From Veillonella tobetsuensis (GTDB lineage: Bacteria > Bacillota > Negativicutes > Veillonellales > Veillonellaceae), in the NCBI RefSeq assembly GCF_001078375.1, contig NZ_BBXI01000003.1:1-64000 (forward strand): DNA of 64,000 bases. Direction: 5' to 3'. Position numbers and translations under genes: made by a program. Within the stretch, counting starts at the first letter, position 1, and each line of letters begins with the position of its first letter. Positions 54,709 through 63,314 of this stretch are shown one piece after another. A model generated the notes under the pieces. That model did not search any database. It was not told the DNA's origin and saw only the letters and a program-made list of their open reading frames with translations.

Positions 54709-55377
54709 ATGAGTCCGTTCTGGTTATCTTTGTGGGTAGCGAGTATAGCTTTAATTATCGTTATAGTAACTGGTTTGGCCACTTGTTATGGGATGAATCG
54801 CTGTAAATGGGGCGGCATTGCTATTCTTGATGCACTTATTACGTTGCCCCTTGTATTACCACCCGTTGTTGTTGGCTTTGCGTTGCTCATGGTATTTACA
54901 CCAGGCTATGCCTTTGGTGCTTGGCTTGAAACTCATGGGCTGAGCGTGGTCTTTGCCGCTTCCGGTGCAGTGATTGCTTCCTCTGTAATTGCATTTCCAC
55001 TATTTTACCAAACCGTACGCTCTGCATTGCAGTCCGTGGACCATAATATGGAAGACGTAGCCCGCACCTTGGGCGCATCTGAATTGCGCATCTTCTTTAC
55101 CATTTCCGTGCCATTAGCATGGAAAGGAATTTTGACGGGCAGTATTTTAGCATTCTGCCGTGCTATGGGTGAGTTTGGTGCCACCATTTTAATTGCTGGT
55201 AATATTCCGAAGGTAACGCGGACAATGCCACTGGCTATTTACTCCTACGTAGAGGCTGGGCAGTACATGGATGCCTTCGAGCTTGTTGTTTATATTTGTG
55301 TACTTACATTGGCATTGTTGAGCGGTATTCACCTTATTACAAAAGGTTCCTTATTCCGCCATACAGAAAATAATTAG
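54709..55377 (+). CDS. modB: molybdate ABC transporter permease
   Basis: A 222-residue permease with about five helices. ITLPLVLPPVVVGFALLMVF and the EAA loop EDVARTLGASELRIFFTISVPLAWKGILTG, then CRAMGEFGATILIAGN, are ModB hallmarks. Nine bases before modC; GGAGG ribosome site. Confidence 0.92.
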   Translation: MSPFWLSLWVASIALIIVIVTGLATCYGMNRCKWGGIAILDALITLPLVLPPVVVGFALLMVFTPGYAFGAWLETHGLSVVFAASGAVIASSVIAFPLFYQTVRSALQSVDHNMEDVARTLGASELRIFFTISVPLAWKGILTGSILAFCRAMGEFGATILIAGNIPKVTRTMPLAIYSYVEAGQYMDAFELVVYICVLTLALLSGIHLITKGSLFRHTENN

Positions 55378-55385
55378 GAGGTTCT

Positions 55386-56015
55386 ATGATTACATTTTCT
55401 TTTACTGTATCTAGACCTTCTGTGACTGTGAAAGCCGATGGTACACTGTCTTCGGGAATCACTGTGTTGACTGGTCAGTCCGGTAGTGGTAAAAGCACCT
55501 TTATTAAGTGCATTGCAGGCCTTGTAAAGCCTAGTACTGGGCGTATTCAATATGATGACATAACTTGGGTTGACCGAGCTAAAAAGATTTGGGTCCCTGC
55601 TCAAGAACGCCAGGTAGGTTATATGCCTCAAGGTAATATTGTATTCCCTCACTTATCTGTTGAAAGTAATATTATTTATAGTAAACGAGGCACACCTGAT
55701 ATGTGCGATAGTTTATTAAGCCGTTTAGGTTTAGAAAAATATCGAAAAACAAAGGCGGGTAGTTTATCTGGTGGTGAGCAACAACGGGTTGCCTTGGGAC
55801 GTGCCCTTTATTCAAAACCGACTATTTTACTTCTTGATGAGCCTCTGTCTGCGCTTGATTGGAATTTGCGTAAACAAGTACGTGAGGATCTGGTGTCCAT
55901 CATTCGTGAATGGGATGTGCCATGTGTATGGGTGACCCATGATGAAAGCGAAGCTGATGCAGTTGGTGATAGACACTGGATCTGTGAAGACGGACAAATT
56001 ATTATACCTGAATAG
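55386..56015 (+). CDS. modC: molybdate ABC transporter ATP-binding protein (short ModC)
   Basis: A 209-residue ATPase: Walker A GQSGSGKST, Q-loop VGYMPQGNIVFPHLSV, signature LSGGEQQRVALGRAL, Walker B ILLLDEPLSALDW, switch His VTHDESEAD. It lacks the C-terminal TOBE/mop domain of full-length ModC (~350 residues), so it has no built-in molybdate sensing. Function inferred from the operon. Confidence 0.88.
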   Translation: MITFSFTVSRPSVTVKADGTLSSGITVLTGQSGSGKSTFIKCIAGLVKPSTGRIQYDDITWVDRAKKIWVPAQERQVGYMPQGNIVFPHLSVESNIIYSKRGTPDMCDSLLSRLGLEKYRKTKAGSLSGGEQQRVALGRALYSKPTILLLDEPLSALDWNLRKQVREDLVSIIREWDVPCVWVTHDESEADAVGDRHWICEDGQIIIPE

Positions 56016-56016
56016 T

Positions 56017-56060
56017 AAAACACCTTCATAAGCATGATTGCTTACGAAGGTGTTTTTGTT
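56017..56060. terminator. bidirectional terminator between modC and cytX
   Basis: AAAACACCTTC ... GAAGGTGTTTT with an inner AAGCA/TGCTT stem, flanked by T and A runs. Confidence 0.8.
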
Positions 56061-57260
56061 TTAGTGTTGTTTTATTTCGACAGATGAGTTTTCTGTATGA
56101 CTTATGAAGCCAACGATAGCTGTTACGAAGAATGCCGTTGTAAAGGCTGGCAGCGTAGCCCCAATCGTACTTTCACTATGTAACATATAGTGATAGAGTC
56201 CAACGGAAACTACCCAAATTAAACCGCGCACGAGATATGCTGAGATCGTTTGTACTTGTTGGCGATTGATAAAATAGTCCGCCAAAAGAATGGCTATCAT
56301 CGGAGCAAATACAGAGCCAATGAGGTATAGGAAGTCTGTAATATCATCCATCGGATATAGGATGGCAGCGATTGTACCAACGATAGTAACTATAACGGCT
56401 ATGCCTTTACTAGAAGCACTCTTGTAGATAGTTGTGCTAGAAACGCCTGCAGAATAAGCATCCATAAAGGTTGTTGTTACAGTAGAGAAGATAATAACGA
56501 TGAGCCCTGCAAGGCCAAGACCGGCGTTCATCATGATGGTAATGATAGAATCGCCACCACCGAAGATAGCCGCACTGAGGCCTAAGGTATACATAACGAT
56601 ACTTGTTACTGTGTAGACAGTAGCACTTGTAAGTGATGCGGCAAAAGGCTTCTTGCTTTCACGAGTATAATCACTGATGAGAGGGAGCCAAGATAGTGGC
56701 ATGGTAATAGATAATTCAAGGGCAGCGATGAAACTCATGTTTCCGCTCGTTAGAAGGATACCTTCACTAGGCCATTGAGATAACATGTGAACGCCCATGT
56801 AAATGGTAAGTCCAAGTAATAAAACAGATACGATAGCTTGAATATAGCCCGTATTGTGGAGACCGATGAAAAGCCACAAGATGACAAGCGCTCCAATAGC
56901 TATCGTCCAAATCATAGGGGATAGAGGTGCTAGTTCTTGTAAGGCTAGCATAGCATCGTAGATCATGATGCTAGTCCAGCCGATAAGTTGAAGCATATTT
57001 AAAAAGGCAAAGCCTTTAGCCCCTAGTGGGCCAAAGCTGAAGGCGGTAGTATTCATACTGCCTTGCCGTAAACGTCCACCGATGAGGCCAGCTCCAAAGA
57101 GCAATACACCGCCGATGATATGCCCCAGTATGATGGCATATAGACCTTGGGTGAGCCCTAAGGGGGCTAGATAGGTTCCTGTCATAATTTCCGCTATAGA
57201 TAGAGCGGCACCAAACCATATCATGGCGAACTGTGGTTGTGTAATGTGTGTGTCTTTCAT
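56061..57260 (-). CDS. cytX: CytX-like hydroxymethylpyrimidine transporter
   Basis: A 399-residue NCS1-type permease with about twelve helices. WFGAALSIAEIMTGTYLAPLG, GHIIGGVLLFGAGLIG and LPLISDYTRE match the CytX (putative HMP permease) family, and the TPP riboswitch just upstream supports a thiamine-precursor role. Start at 57260 after AAGGAGG; the longer frame would run into the leader terminator. Confidence 0.87.
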   Translation of the reverse strand: MKDTHITQPQFAMIWFGAALSIAEIMTGTYLAPLGLTQGLYAIILGHIIGGVLLFGAGLIGGRLRQGSMNTTAFSFGPLGAKGFAFLNMLQLIGWTSIMIYDAMLALQELAPLSPMIWTIAIGALVILWLFIGLHNTGYIQAIVSVLLLGLTIYMGVHMLSQWPSEGILLTSGNMSFIAALELSITMPLSWLPLISDYTRESKKPFAASLTSATVYTVTSIVMYTLGLSAAIFGGGDSIITIMMNAGLGLAGLIVIIFSTVTTTFMDAYSAGVSSTTIYKSASSKGIAVIVTIVGTIAAILYPMDDITDFLYLIGSVFAPMIAILLADYFINRQQVQTISAYLVRGLIWVVSVGLYHYMLHSESTIGATLPAFTTAFFVTAIVGFISHTENSSVEIKQH

Positions 57261-57285
57261 ACGTCCTCCTTGCCAAGGAGTCATA

Positions 57286-57315
57286 GAAAAAGCCGAGTTC
57301 ACAGGAACTCGGCTA
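57286..57315 (-). terminator. riboswitch terminator of cytX
   Basis: On the minus strand GCCGAGTTC-CTGT-GAACTCGGC then TTTTTC, just after the TPP aptamer: the expression platform. Confidence 0.85.
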
Positions 57316-57328
57316 TTAATCCTCTATG

Positions 57329-57410
57329 TTCCCTACGTTGGCATTATCCAAATCAGGTTATGGGTTAAAGCATTAGCTTACTCTCAGCCCACTCATGTGA
57401 GCACCCCGTT
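57329..57410 (-). ncRNA. TPP riboswitch controlling cytX
   Basis: Minus-strand THI-element: GGGGTGCTCACATGAGTGGG, CTGAGAG, then ACCTGATTTGGATAATGCC and AACGTAGGGAA. Senses thiamine pyrophosphate and would switch cytX off by termination. Confidence 0.93.
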
Positions 57411-57504
57411 ATGGCTTCATTATATGCGGATAATAGGAAATCGTCAATTCTTTTGTTGCATAGATTGTATAATAATGTTATAACTAGAGTATAAAAATAT
57501 ATTG

Positions 57505-57583
57505 CCACTAGGGGTGCTTTTGCTGAGATTGACCATTCAAAACCCTAGACCTGATCCAGATAATACTGGCGTAGGAAAGTGGA
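57505..57583 (+). ncRNA. TPP riboswitch controlling thiD-thiM/E
   Basis: Plus-strand THI-element: CACTAGGGGTGCTTTTGCTG, AGATT, ACCCTAGACCTGATCCAGAT, AATACTGGCGTAGGAAAGTG. Divergent from the cytX riboswitch, about 95 bases away. Confidence 0.93.
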
Positions 57584-57608
57584 GTGCAACATAATACTAA
57601 TCTATTAC

Positions 57609-57640
57609 GAGACCATTCCATTGGGAGTGGTCTCGTTTTA
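57609..57640 (+). terminator. riboswitch terminator before thiD
   Basis: GAGACCATTCC-ATTG-GGAGTGGTCTC, then GTTTTA: the off-state platform of the plus-strand TPP riboswitch. Confidence 0.85.
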
Positions 57641-57656
57641 TATGTTTGGAGGTATT

Positions 57657-58502
57657 ATGAAATTACATACTGCATTAACAATTGCCGGTACTGACCCGAG
57701 TGGTGGCGCTGGCATTATGGCTGATTTAAAATCTTTTCAAAGCCGTAACGTATACGGCATGGCTGTTGTTACGTCCGTGGTAGCTCAAAATACAACGGGT
57801 GTACATCATGTAGAACATTTATCCTTAGAGAGTATAGAAAAACAGTTACACGATGTGTACTCAGATATTATGCCCCAAGCCGTTAAGACGGGCATGATTG
57901 CTTTGCCGGAGATGATGGACCTTATCTATCCTTATGTGCGTAAGGGAATTCCGTATGTAATGGATCCCGTTATGATTGCTACTAGCGGTGATCGACTCGT
58001 ATCGGATGAGGCGGTACATTTCTTAAAATCTAAACTGATTCCTACCGCAACGGTTATTACTCCAAATCGCAGTGAGGCAGAGGTCTTAGCCGATATGTCT
58101 ATCACTTGTGAAAGCGATATCACAACTGCGGCCAATCGTATCTTACAGGACTTAGGTCCTCAAGTGGTCATCATTAAAGGTGGTCATATTGGCGAAGATG
58201 CAACGGATTATGCTTTCACCAAGGATGGTAGTGTTCGTACGTGGACGAGCCCCAAATATGATACTGTGCATACTCATGGAACGGGCTGTACCTTCTCTGC
58301 AGTGATTACGGCGGAGCTTGCAAAGGGCCGTGACGTAATGGATGCCATTGGTATTGCCAAGGACTATATTGCACTTGCCATTAAGCATAATCCTGGGCTG
58401 GGAAATGGCTGTGGTCCCGTTAATCATATGGCTTATGGACTGCTATCTAATGGACCTGAAACAATGGATAAGCTTTTGAAAAGCGATGAGAGGAGACTGT
58501 AA
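57657..58502 (+). CDS. thiD: hydroxymethylpyrimidine/phosphomethylpyrimidine kinase
   Basis: A 281-residue ribokinase-fold enzyme: TALTIAGTDPSGGAGIMADLKSF, VMDPVMIATSGDRL, VITPNRSEAEVLAD, VVIKGGHIGEDATDY and the catalytic Asp region THGTGCTFSAVITAELAKG. Phosphorylates HMP and HMP-P for thiamine synthesis. Start at 57657 after GGAGG; the upstream extension overlaps the riboswitch terminator. Confidence 0.94.
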   Translation: MKLHTALTIAGTDPSGGAGIMADLKSFQSRNVYGMAVVTSVVAQNTTGVHHVEHLSLESIEKQLHDVYSDIMPQAVKTGMIALPEMMDLIYPYVRKGIPYVMDPVMIATSGDRLVSDEAVHFLKSKLIPTATVITPNRSEAEVLADMSITCESDITTAANRILQDLGPQVVIIKGGHIGEDATDYAFTKDGSVRTWTSPKYDTVHTHGTGCTFSAVITAELAKGRDVMDAIGIAKDYIALAIKHNPGLGNGCGPVNHMAYGLLSNGPETMDKLLKSDERRL

Positions 58503-58503
58503 T

Positions 58504-60021
58504 ATGACTCATGAAAATCCATATATGACTGGCCAAACAGGGACAGAACTTAATATATTAGAAACATTGCGTCATCGAAATCCTCTCGTTATTTGTATTA
58601 CCAATGATGTGGTGAGGACCTTTACGGCCAATGGTTTACTTGCTATTGGTGCATCGCCGGTGATGAGCGAATGCAGTGAAGACTTGAAAGACCTCATCGT
58701 TCACGCCTCAGCACTACTCATCAACATCGGTACTGTTACACCAGATAAGGCCGATTATTATAAAGAGGTTACCAAACTTGCAAAGGATCATGAGGTGCCT
58801 ATCGTTCTTGATCCAGTAGGCTGTCATGCAGGGGCTTACCGCTTGTCTGTGGTTTTAGATTTGATTAAAACTGGTTCTATTTCATTGCTTCGTGGAAATC
58901 AAAGCGAAATTAAAGCGATTTACGATGCCCTAAGTGCTAATGATGAGAGTGACAATTCTACTACCGGCAAGGGTGTAGATGGGGCACAGATTGAGGATAG
59001 TGCCGTTATTGCCTATCGACTATCTCGTCTAATTAATTGTCCTGTCGTAGCAACGGGAGAAGAGGATTATGTTTCTGATGGAACTCGCGTATTTGCAGTA
59101 CCTCACGGACATCCTATTATGACTGCTGTAACGGGCACAGGCTGTTTATTGGGCGCTGTGTTGGCGGCTTTCTTTAGTGCCTATTATCCCTTTAAAAATC
59201 AAATGCCTATGGCAGAATTCATTGCCTACGCACTAGCATACTATGGTCTTGCTGGTGAAAGGGCCGTTAAAGAATGTGGTATCAAGCCTGGTAGCTTTAG
59301 TGTGGCCTTTATGGATGCCTTATATATACTTGATGATGCAGTACTTTTATCGAAACAGCACATACGACCTATAGTAGTTCCCGATCAATTACAAGTGTAT
59401 TTCATAGCTGGTACACAGGATGTAGGGCTAAACGAAGATCGATTGCTAGCTGTTGTAGAAGCGGCCTGTCGGGGTGGGGTGACCTGTTTCCAATTTAGAG
59501 AAAAGGGAACGGGTACCTTAGAAGGTAAACAAAAATTAGAACTAGCTCAACAGTTAAAACAAGTCTGTGCCATGTATAACGTACTTTATATTATCAACGA
59601 TGATGTAAATTTAGCCATTGCGGTTCATGCTGATGGTGTCCATGTCGGACAGGAAGATATGAAGTTAGAACAGGTGCGTAATCTTGTAGGGCATACAGTG
59701 GTAGGCATATCTATTCACTCTGTGGAGGAGCTGCATAAGACAGATGTGGTTTATGCAGACTGTGTAGGCGTAGGCCCTATGTACGCTACAAGCAGTAAGT
59801 CTGATGCACAAGAACCATGCGGACCAGCTAGAATTACTGAACTACAAGCAGCAGGGCTAACATTACCTTGTGTTGGGATAGGTGGTATTACTTTAGATAA
59901 TACGAAATCTATATTACAAGCAGGGGCCTGTGGTGTGGCCGTTATATCTGCTATCGCTCATGCAGAAAATCCTTATGAAGCAGCACAACAATTTAAAGGA
60001 TTGATAGATAGCGGAAAATAA
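58504..60021 (+). CDS. thiM/thiE: ThiM-ThiE fusion: hydroxyethylthiazole kinase + thiamine-phosphate synthase
   Basis: A 505-residue two-domain protein. Residues ~15-285 are ThiM (NPLVICITNDVVRTFTANGL, ASPVMSE, VLDPVGCHAG, AVTGTGCLLGAVLAAFFS). Residues ~298-505 are ThiE (VYFIAGTQD, GGVTCFQFREKGTG, YIINDDVNLAIAVHADGVHVGQEDM, GVGPMYATSSKSDA, LPCVGIGGI). One chain thus phosphorylates the thiazole and joins it to HMP-PP. Start at 58504, after GAGGAG and 1 base after thiD. Confidence 0.92.
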   Translation: MTHENPYMTGQTGTELNILETLRHRNPLVICITNDVVRTFTANGLLAIGASPVMSECSEDLKDLIVHASALLINIGTVTPDKADYYKEVTKLAKDHEVPIVLDPVGCHAGAYRLSVVLDLIKTGSISLLRGNQSEIKAIYDALSANDESDNSTTGKGVDGAQIEDSAVIAYRLSRLINCPVVATGEEDYVSDGTRVFAVPHGHPIMTAVTGTGCLLGAVLAAFFSAYYPFKNQMPMAEFIAYALAYYGLAGERAVKECGIKPGSFSVAFMDALYILDDAVLLSKQHIRPIVVPDQLQVYFIAGTQDVGLNEDRLLAVVEAACRGGVTCFQFREKGTGTLEGKQKLELAQQLKQVCAMYNVLYIINDDVNLAIAVHADGVHVGQEDMKLEQVRNLVGHTVVGISIHSVEELHKTDVVYADCVGVGPMYATSSKSDAQEPCGPARITELQAAGLTLPCVGIGGITLDNTKSILQAGACGVAVISAIAHAENPYEAAQQFKGLIDSGK

Positions 60022-60054
60022 TCAAAGAAATCTTTAAGCGTTTATAGAACACAA

Positions 60055-60085
60055 AAAAGACGATGACCGAAGTCATCGTCTTTTT
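60055..60085 (+). terminator. terminator of the thiamine operon
   Basis: AAAAGACGATGAC-CGAA-GTCATCGTCTTTTT. Confidence 0.85.
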
Positions 60086-60119
60086 ATTTGAGGGTGTCTG
60101 TACATACAGTTAGGAAAAT

Positions 60120-60131
60120 CTGCACTTGCAG
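60120..60131. repeat. outlying copy of the ACTT-loop hairpin
   Basis: CTGC-ACTT-GCAG, same core and orientation as the array at 60786-60995, but downstream of rubrerythrin. Confidence 0.4.
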
Positions 60132-60183
60132 TCTACATGTCTGTATTTATACTTATTATTTTTGTCTAATCTATGTTTATAGA

Positions 60184-60729
60184 TTATAGAGCTTCAATGT
60201 GACGTTTGAAGAATGCTTGTGGGTGAGCACATACTGGGCATAATTTAGGAGCTTCTTCACCGATGTGAATGTAGCCACAGTTAGCGCAAATCCATGCTAC
60301 AGGTTGATCGTTATTGAATACTTTGTGACCTGCAACGCGAGCTGCTAATGCAAGGTAACGTTCTTCGTGACGAGCTTCGATTTTACCAACTTCGCGCATT
60401 TGGTAAGCGATTTTTGCAAAGCCTTCTTTTTCTGCTTCATCAGCGAAATCTTTGTACATTGTAGTGTGTTCGTAGTTTTCGCCAGCTGCTGCATCACGAA
60501 GGTTAGCTTCGATATCAGCGGAAACATCGCCACCATGAAGAGCTTTGAACCACAATTTAGCATGTGCAGATTCGTTGTGAGCTGTTTCTTCGAAATAATC
60601 AGCGATTTCGTTCATACCAGCTTTGCGAGCTGCTGCTGCGTAGAAAGTATATTTTTGGAATGCTTGGGATTCGCCAGCAAATGCTGCTTGAAGATTTTTT
60701 TCAGTGTTTGTACCTTTTAATTCAGCCAT
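60184..60729 (-). CDS. rbr: rubrerythrin
   Basis: A 181-residue peroxide-detoxifying protein. Diiron ligands lie in AGESQAFQKYTFYA, EETAHNESAHAKLW, AAAGENYEHTTMY and VGKIEARHEERYL; a C-terminal rubredoxin-type site CANCGY...CPVC binds a single iron. Anaerobe oxidative-stress defence in the cytosol. GGAGA ribosome site. Its long leader carries an array of short hairpins. Confidence 0.95.
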   Translation of the reverse strand: MAELKGTNTEKNLQAAFAGESQAFQKYTFYAAAARKAGMNEIADYFEETAHNESAHAKLWFKALHGGDVSADIEANLRDAAAGENYEHTTMYKDFADEAEKEGFAKIAYQMREVGKIEARHEERYLALAARVAGHKVFNNDQPVAWICANCGYIHIGEEAPKLCPVCAHPQAFFKRHIEAL

Positions 60730-60785
60730 TTTTAGATCTCCTTTGTACTTACAATATGTTTTAAATGATTACTTAATTGATATAT

Positions 60786-60995
60786 TCATAACCACTTGGT
60801 TGTGAATGCGATAATTGGTAACTCACTTGAGTTAAGTTAAATAAAAACTTATTTGTAGATTGGTAGATAGACACTTGTCTATACATAAAAAAAGCACTTG
60901 CTTATTAACTAAATGAGTACTTACCTATATTTTGTAAAGAGGCACTTGCCTGTTATTTACAATCCAATGTTTTTGATTCGTATACTTAACGAATA
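60786..60995. repeat. array of seven short hairpins with a constant ACTT/AAGT loop
   Basis: Inverted repeats centred near 60795, 60826, 60874, 60897, 60920, 60945 and 60986 share the plus-strand centre ACTT (mostly CACTTG) but have different paired arms: ATTCATAACC/GGTTGTGAAT, TAACTC/GAGTTA, ATAGAC/GTCTAT, AAGC/GCTT, AGT/ACC (weak), AGGC/GCCT and ATTCGT/ACGAAT. Read in the rubrerythrin direction the loop is AAGU. Located between the proposed rbr promoter and its start, so probably in the mRNA leader. Confidence 0.6.
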
Positions 60996-61010
60996 ATCAT
61001 TGTTGACTAT

Positions 61011-61038
61011 ATTGTATCATACTAAATGAGAAATGCAA
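61011..61038 (-). promoter_or_regulatory. candidate promoter of rubrerythrin
   Basis: Minus strand TTGCAT, 16-base spacer, TACAAT. It would give a leader of about 275 bases that contains the whole hairpin array. Confidence 0.45.
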
Positions 61039-61154
61039 GTGTTTTTGTAAAAATTTATTTCGAAAATTTTCTAAATGATAAATGTTATCAATGTAGTAAA
61101 TAAGCGGTTTTTGAAAGCCTGTTAAGTAATGGATTTATTAAAAATAGAATTACT

Positions 61155-61172
61155 GATAATGAGAATGAGAAT
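61155..61172. promoter_or_regulatory. Fur-box-like hexamer repeat
   Basis: GATAATGAGAATGAGAAT, three NATWAT-like hexamers, followed nearby by AATCATTATT. It lies between rbr and the selD operon; which gene it controls is unclear. No gene was seen in 61040-61332. Confidence 0.4.
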
Positions 61173-61332
61173 TACATGGAAAATCATTATTGTTTGTGGA
61201 ACTGTTTGTTTTTGGTAATAATTCTGATTAAGCTGATAGATCTTATTAGTCAAAGTGTACTTTTACCTATATTGGAGAACATATTTTAAGTATAATAAGA
61301 TATATATAATAGAAATAGTATAAGGAGGCGCT

Positions 61333-61536
61333 ATGGCGTTTATTAGATATTATGTGGGCGATGTAGTGCAAATGAAAAAAGCCCATCCTTGTGGTAGTGA
61401 CGAATGGGAAGTTAAGCGCATCGGCACAGATTTTCTTATCGTATGTAAAGGTTGTGGACATCAATTGTTGATGCCTCGCCCTAAGTTTGAAAAGGCTGCA
61501 AAGAAACTTGTATCTCGTTTGCCTAAACATGAGTAG
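61333..61536 (+). CDS. DUF951 family protein
   Basis: A 67-residue protein: YYVGDVVQMKKAHPCGSDEW, WEVKRIGTDFLIVCKGCGHQ and LMPRPKFEK match DUF951, with conserved Cys/His (HPCG, CKGCGH) that may bind zinc. AAGGAGG ribosome site, 8 bases before selD. Function unknown. Confidence 0.8.
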   Translation: MAFIRYYVGDVVQMKKAHPCGSDEWEVKRIGTDFLIVCKGCGHQLLMPRPKFEKAAKKLVSRLPKHE

Positions 61537-61544
61537 GAGGTCTT

Positions 61545-62576
61545 ATGGTACGACTTACTGACTATGTTACGAGCGGGGGCTGTGCGTGTAAGATTGGGCC
61601 TCATATATTGGAGCGTGTATTGAAATCAGTTACATCTGTAACCAATGAACGAGTTCTAGCAGATATGACAGGGGCTGATGATGCAGGGGTATATAAAATT
61701 TCTGACACATTAGCATTGGTACAGACATTAGACTTTTTTACACCTGTAGTTAATGACCCCGTTTTGTTTGGGAAAATAGCGGCCGCTAATGCACTAAGCG
61801 ATGTATATGCTATGGGAGGAACTCCGTTGACTGCCATGAATATTGTAGGGTTTCCTATATCTCTTGTTGAACAAGGCGTTTTAACAGACGTTCTAAACGG
61901 AGCAGCTTCTATCGTGGCCGAGTCTGGGGCTGCAATCGTAGGCGGTCACAGCATTGAAAACAAAGAGCCTATATTTGGTATGTCTGTAACAGGACAAGTT
62001 GACCCAAATCATATTTGGAAAAATAAAGGTGCCCAAGTAGGGGATGTACTAGTGCTAACAAAACGCATCGGCACAGGTATTATGAATAATGCGTTGAAAG
62101 CTGATTTATTTCCTACTGGTACTGCGCAGGCGGTCGCTAGCATGAGTACGTTGAATCGTGTGGCTGCTGAGGTGGCCCATAATTTTACAATTCATGCGTG
62201 TACTGACGTGACGGGCTTTAGCCTTATGGGTCATTCTGTAGAAATGGCGAGTGCCTCTAATGTAACAATTCATATCAAGACTTATGATATTCCGCTCTTT
62301 GATGATGTCATTGAGGCTGCGCAAATGGGGTTGGTCCCTGCTGCATCCTATGGTAATCGCAAGGCCATAACTGATGTACAGGTTGATGCGAATTTAGATG
62401 GGGTATGGACGGATATTTTCTTTGATCCACAAACATCAGGCGGACTTTTATTCTCTGTGCCTGCTACAGAAGGCGCGGATTTGGTGAAAGCCTTACTTGA
62501 TGTGGGCGTTGAAGGTGCCACTATAGTTGGTGCCGTTGAAAGCTTTAGTGGCTTAGCGGTACGTGTAACTAAATAA
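61545..62576 (+). CDS. selD: selenide, water dikinase
   Basis: A 343-residue AIR-synthase-fold enzyme making selenophosphate. The active-site loop is TSGGCACKIGP (Cys13, Lys16), with Cys rather than selenocysteine; ADDAGVYKI, LDFFTPVVNDP, ANALSDVYAMGG, GGHSIENKEP and DVTGFSLMGH follow. GGAGG ribosome site. Located with yedF and DUF3343, the gene set of selenium-dependent molybdenum hydroxylases. Confidence 0.93.
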   Translation: MVRLTDYVTSGGCACKIGPHILERVLKSVTSVTNERVLADMTGADDAGVYKISDTLALVQTLDFFTPVVNDPVLFGKIAAANALSDVYAMGGTPLTAMNIVGFPISLVEQGVLTDVLNGAASIVAESGAAIVGGHSIENKEPIFGMSVTGQVDPNHIWKNKGAQVGDVLVLTKRIGTGIMNNALKADLFPTGTAQAVASMSTLNRVAAEVAHNFTIHACTDVTGFSLMGHSVEMASASNVTIHIKTYDIPLFDDVIEAAQMGLVPAASYGNRKAITDVQVDANLDGVWTDIFFDPQTSGGLLFSVPATEGADLVKALLDVGVEGATIVGAVESFSGLAVRVTK

Positions 62577-62660
62577 GATATAGTACAATTTTGGTTTTAA
62601 TAGTATATAGAGTAGTTGTGCGTTGATGCTTTCACAAAATATATAATAGTATTGAGGTAA

Positions 62661-63263
62661 ATGATGAGTAATACGAATGAATTAACTGTAGATGTGCGTG
62701 GCAGTTTGTGTCCAAAACCTGTGATTGAAACGAAGAAGGTAAGCGATGCAAATCCAGACGCGATTATTACGACCATTGTAGATAACGAGGTGAGTCGCGA
62801 TAATATAGAGAAATTTGGGAAGTCTCGTGGCTATGATGTGGCAATTGGACAAGATGGTATAGATTTTTTTATTAAACTTACGCCGAATGTAGAAACTGCA
62901 CCGGAAACTGGTTGCAAACCTATGAATTATAGTGACCGCATCATTTTGATGACGAAAGATTATCTTGGTGAAGGTAGTGAAGAGCTTGGCCGTAATTTGA
63001 TGAAAACCTTCTGGGTGTGTATGGTTGAAGCCGACGTGAAGCCATCTACAATTTATTTTATCAATAGTAGCGTTAAAATGGTAACCAACGATTCTGTTCA
63101 TTTAGACAATATTAAAAAGTTAGCTGATCTTGGTGTTGAAATTGCTGCATGTGGCATTTGTCTCGACTATTATGGTCTAAAAGATCAAGTGGGGGTAGGC
63201 TCTATTACAAACATGTATGCGATTACAGATGCTATCGTTGGGGAAAATCTTGTTAAACTATAA
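62661..63263 (+). CDS. yedF: selenium metabolism protein YedF (TusA-like)
   Basis: A 200-residue protein. The N-terminal TusA-like domain has VDVRGSLCPKPVIETKKV with the CPxP cysteine; the C-terminal DsrE-like part contains GEGSEELGRNLMKTF and LGVEIAACGICLDYYGL. Matches the YedF family associated with SelD and labile-selenium hydroxylases; likely a selenium or sulfur carrier. An ATG three bases later is equally possible. Confidence 0.85.
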   Translation: MMSNTNELTVDVRGSLCPKPVIETKKVSDANPDAIITTIVDNEVSRDNIEKFGKSRGYDVAIGQDGIDFFIKLTPNVETAPETGCKPMNYSDRIILMTKDYLGEGSEELGRNLMKTFWVCMVEADVKPSTIYFINSSVKMVTNDSVHLDNIKKLADLGVEIAACGICLDYYGLKDQVGVGSITNMYAITDAIVGENLVKL

Positions 63264-63314
63264 TACTCGTATCTATGTTGTAAATGATTAAGCAATATTA
63301 TTGGAGGTGAGGCA

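Noticed and set aside
60786-60995. CRISPR array
   Set aside because: No constant repeat of 24-37 bases; only a 4-6 base centre is constant and the arms vary. No cas genes.
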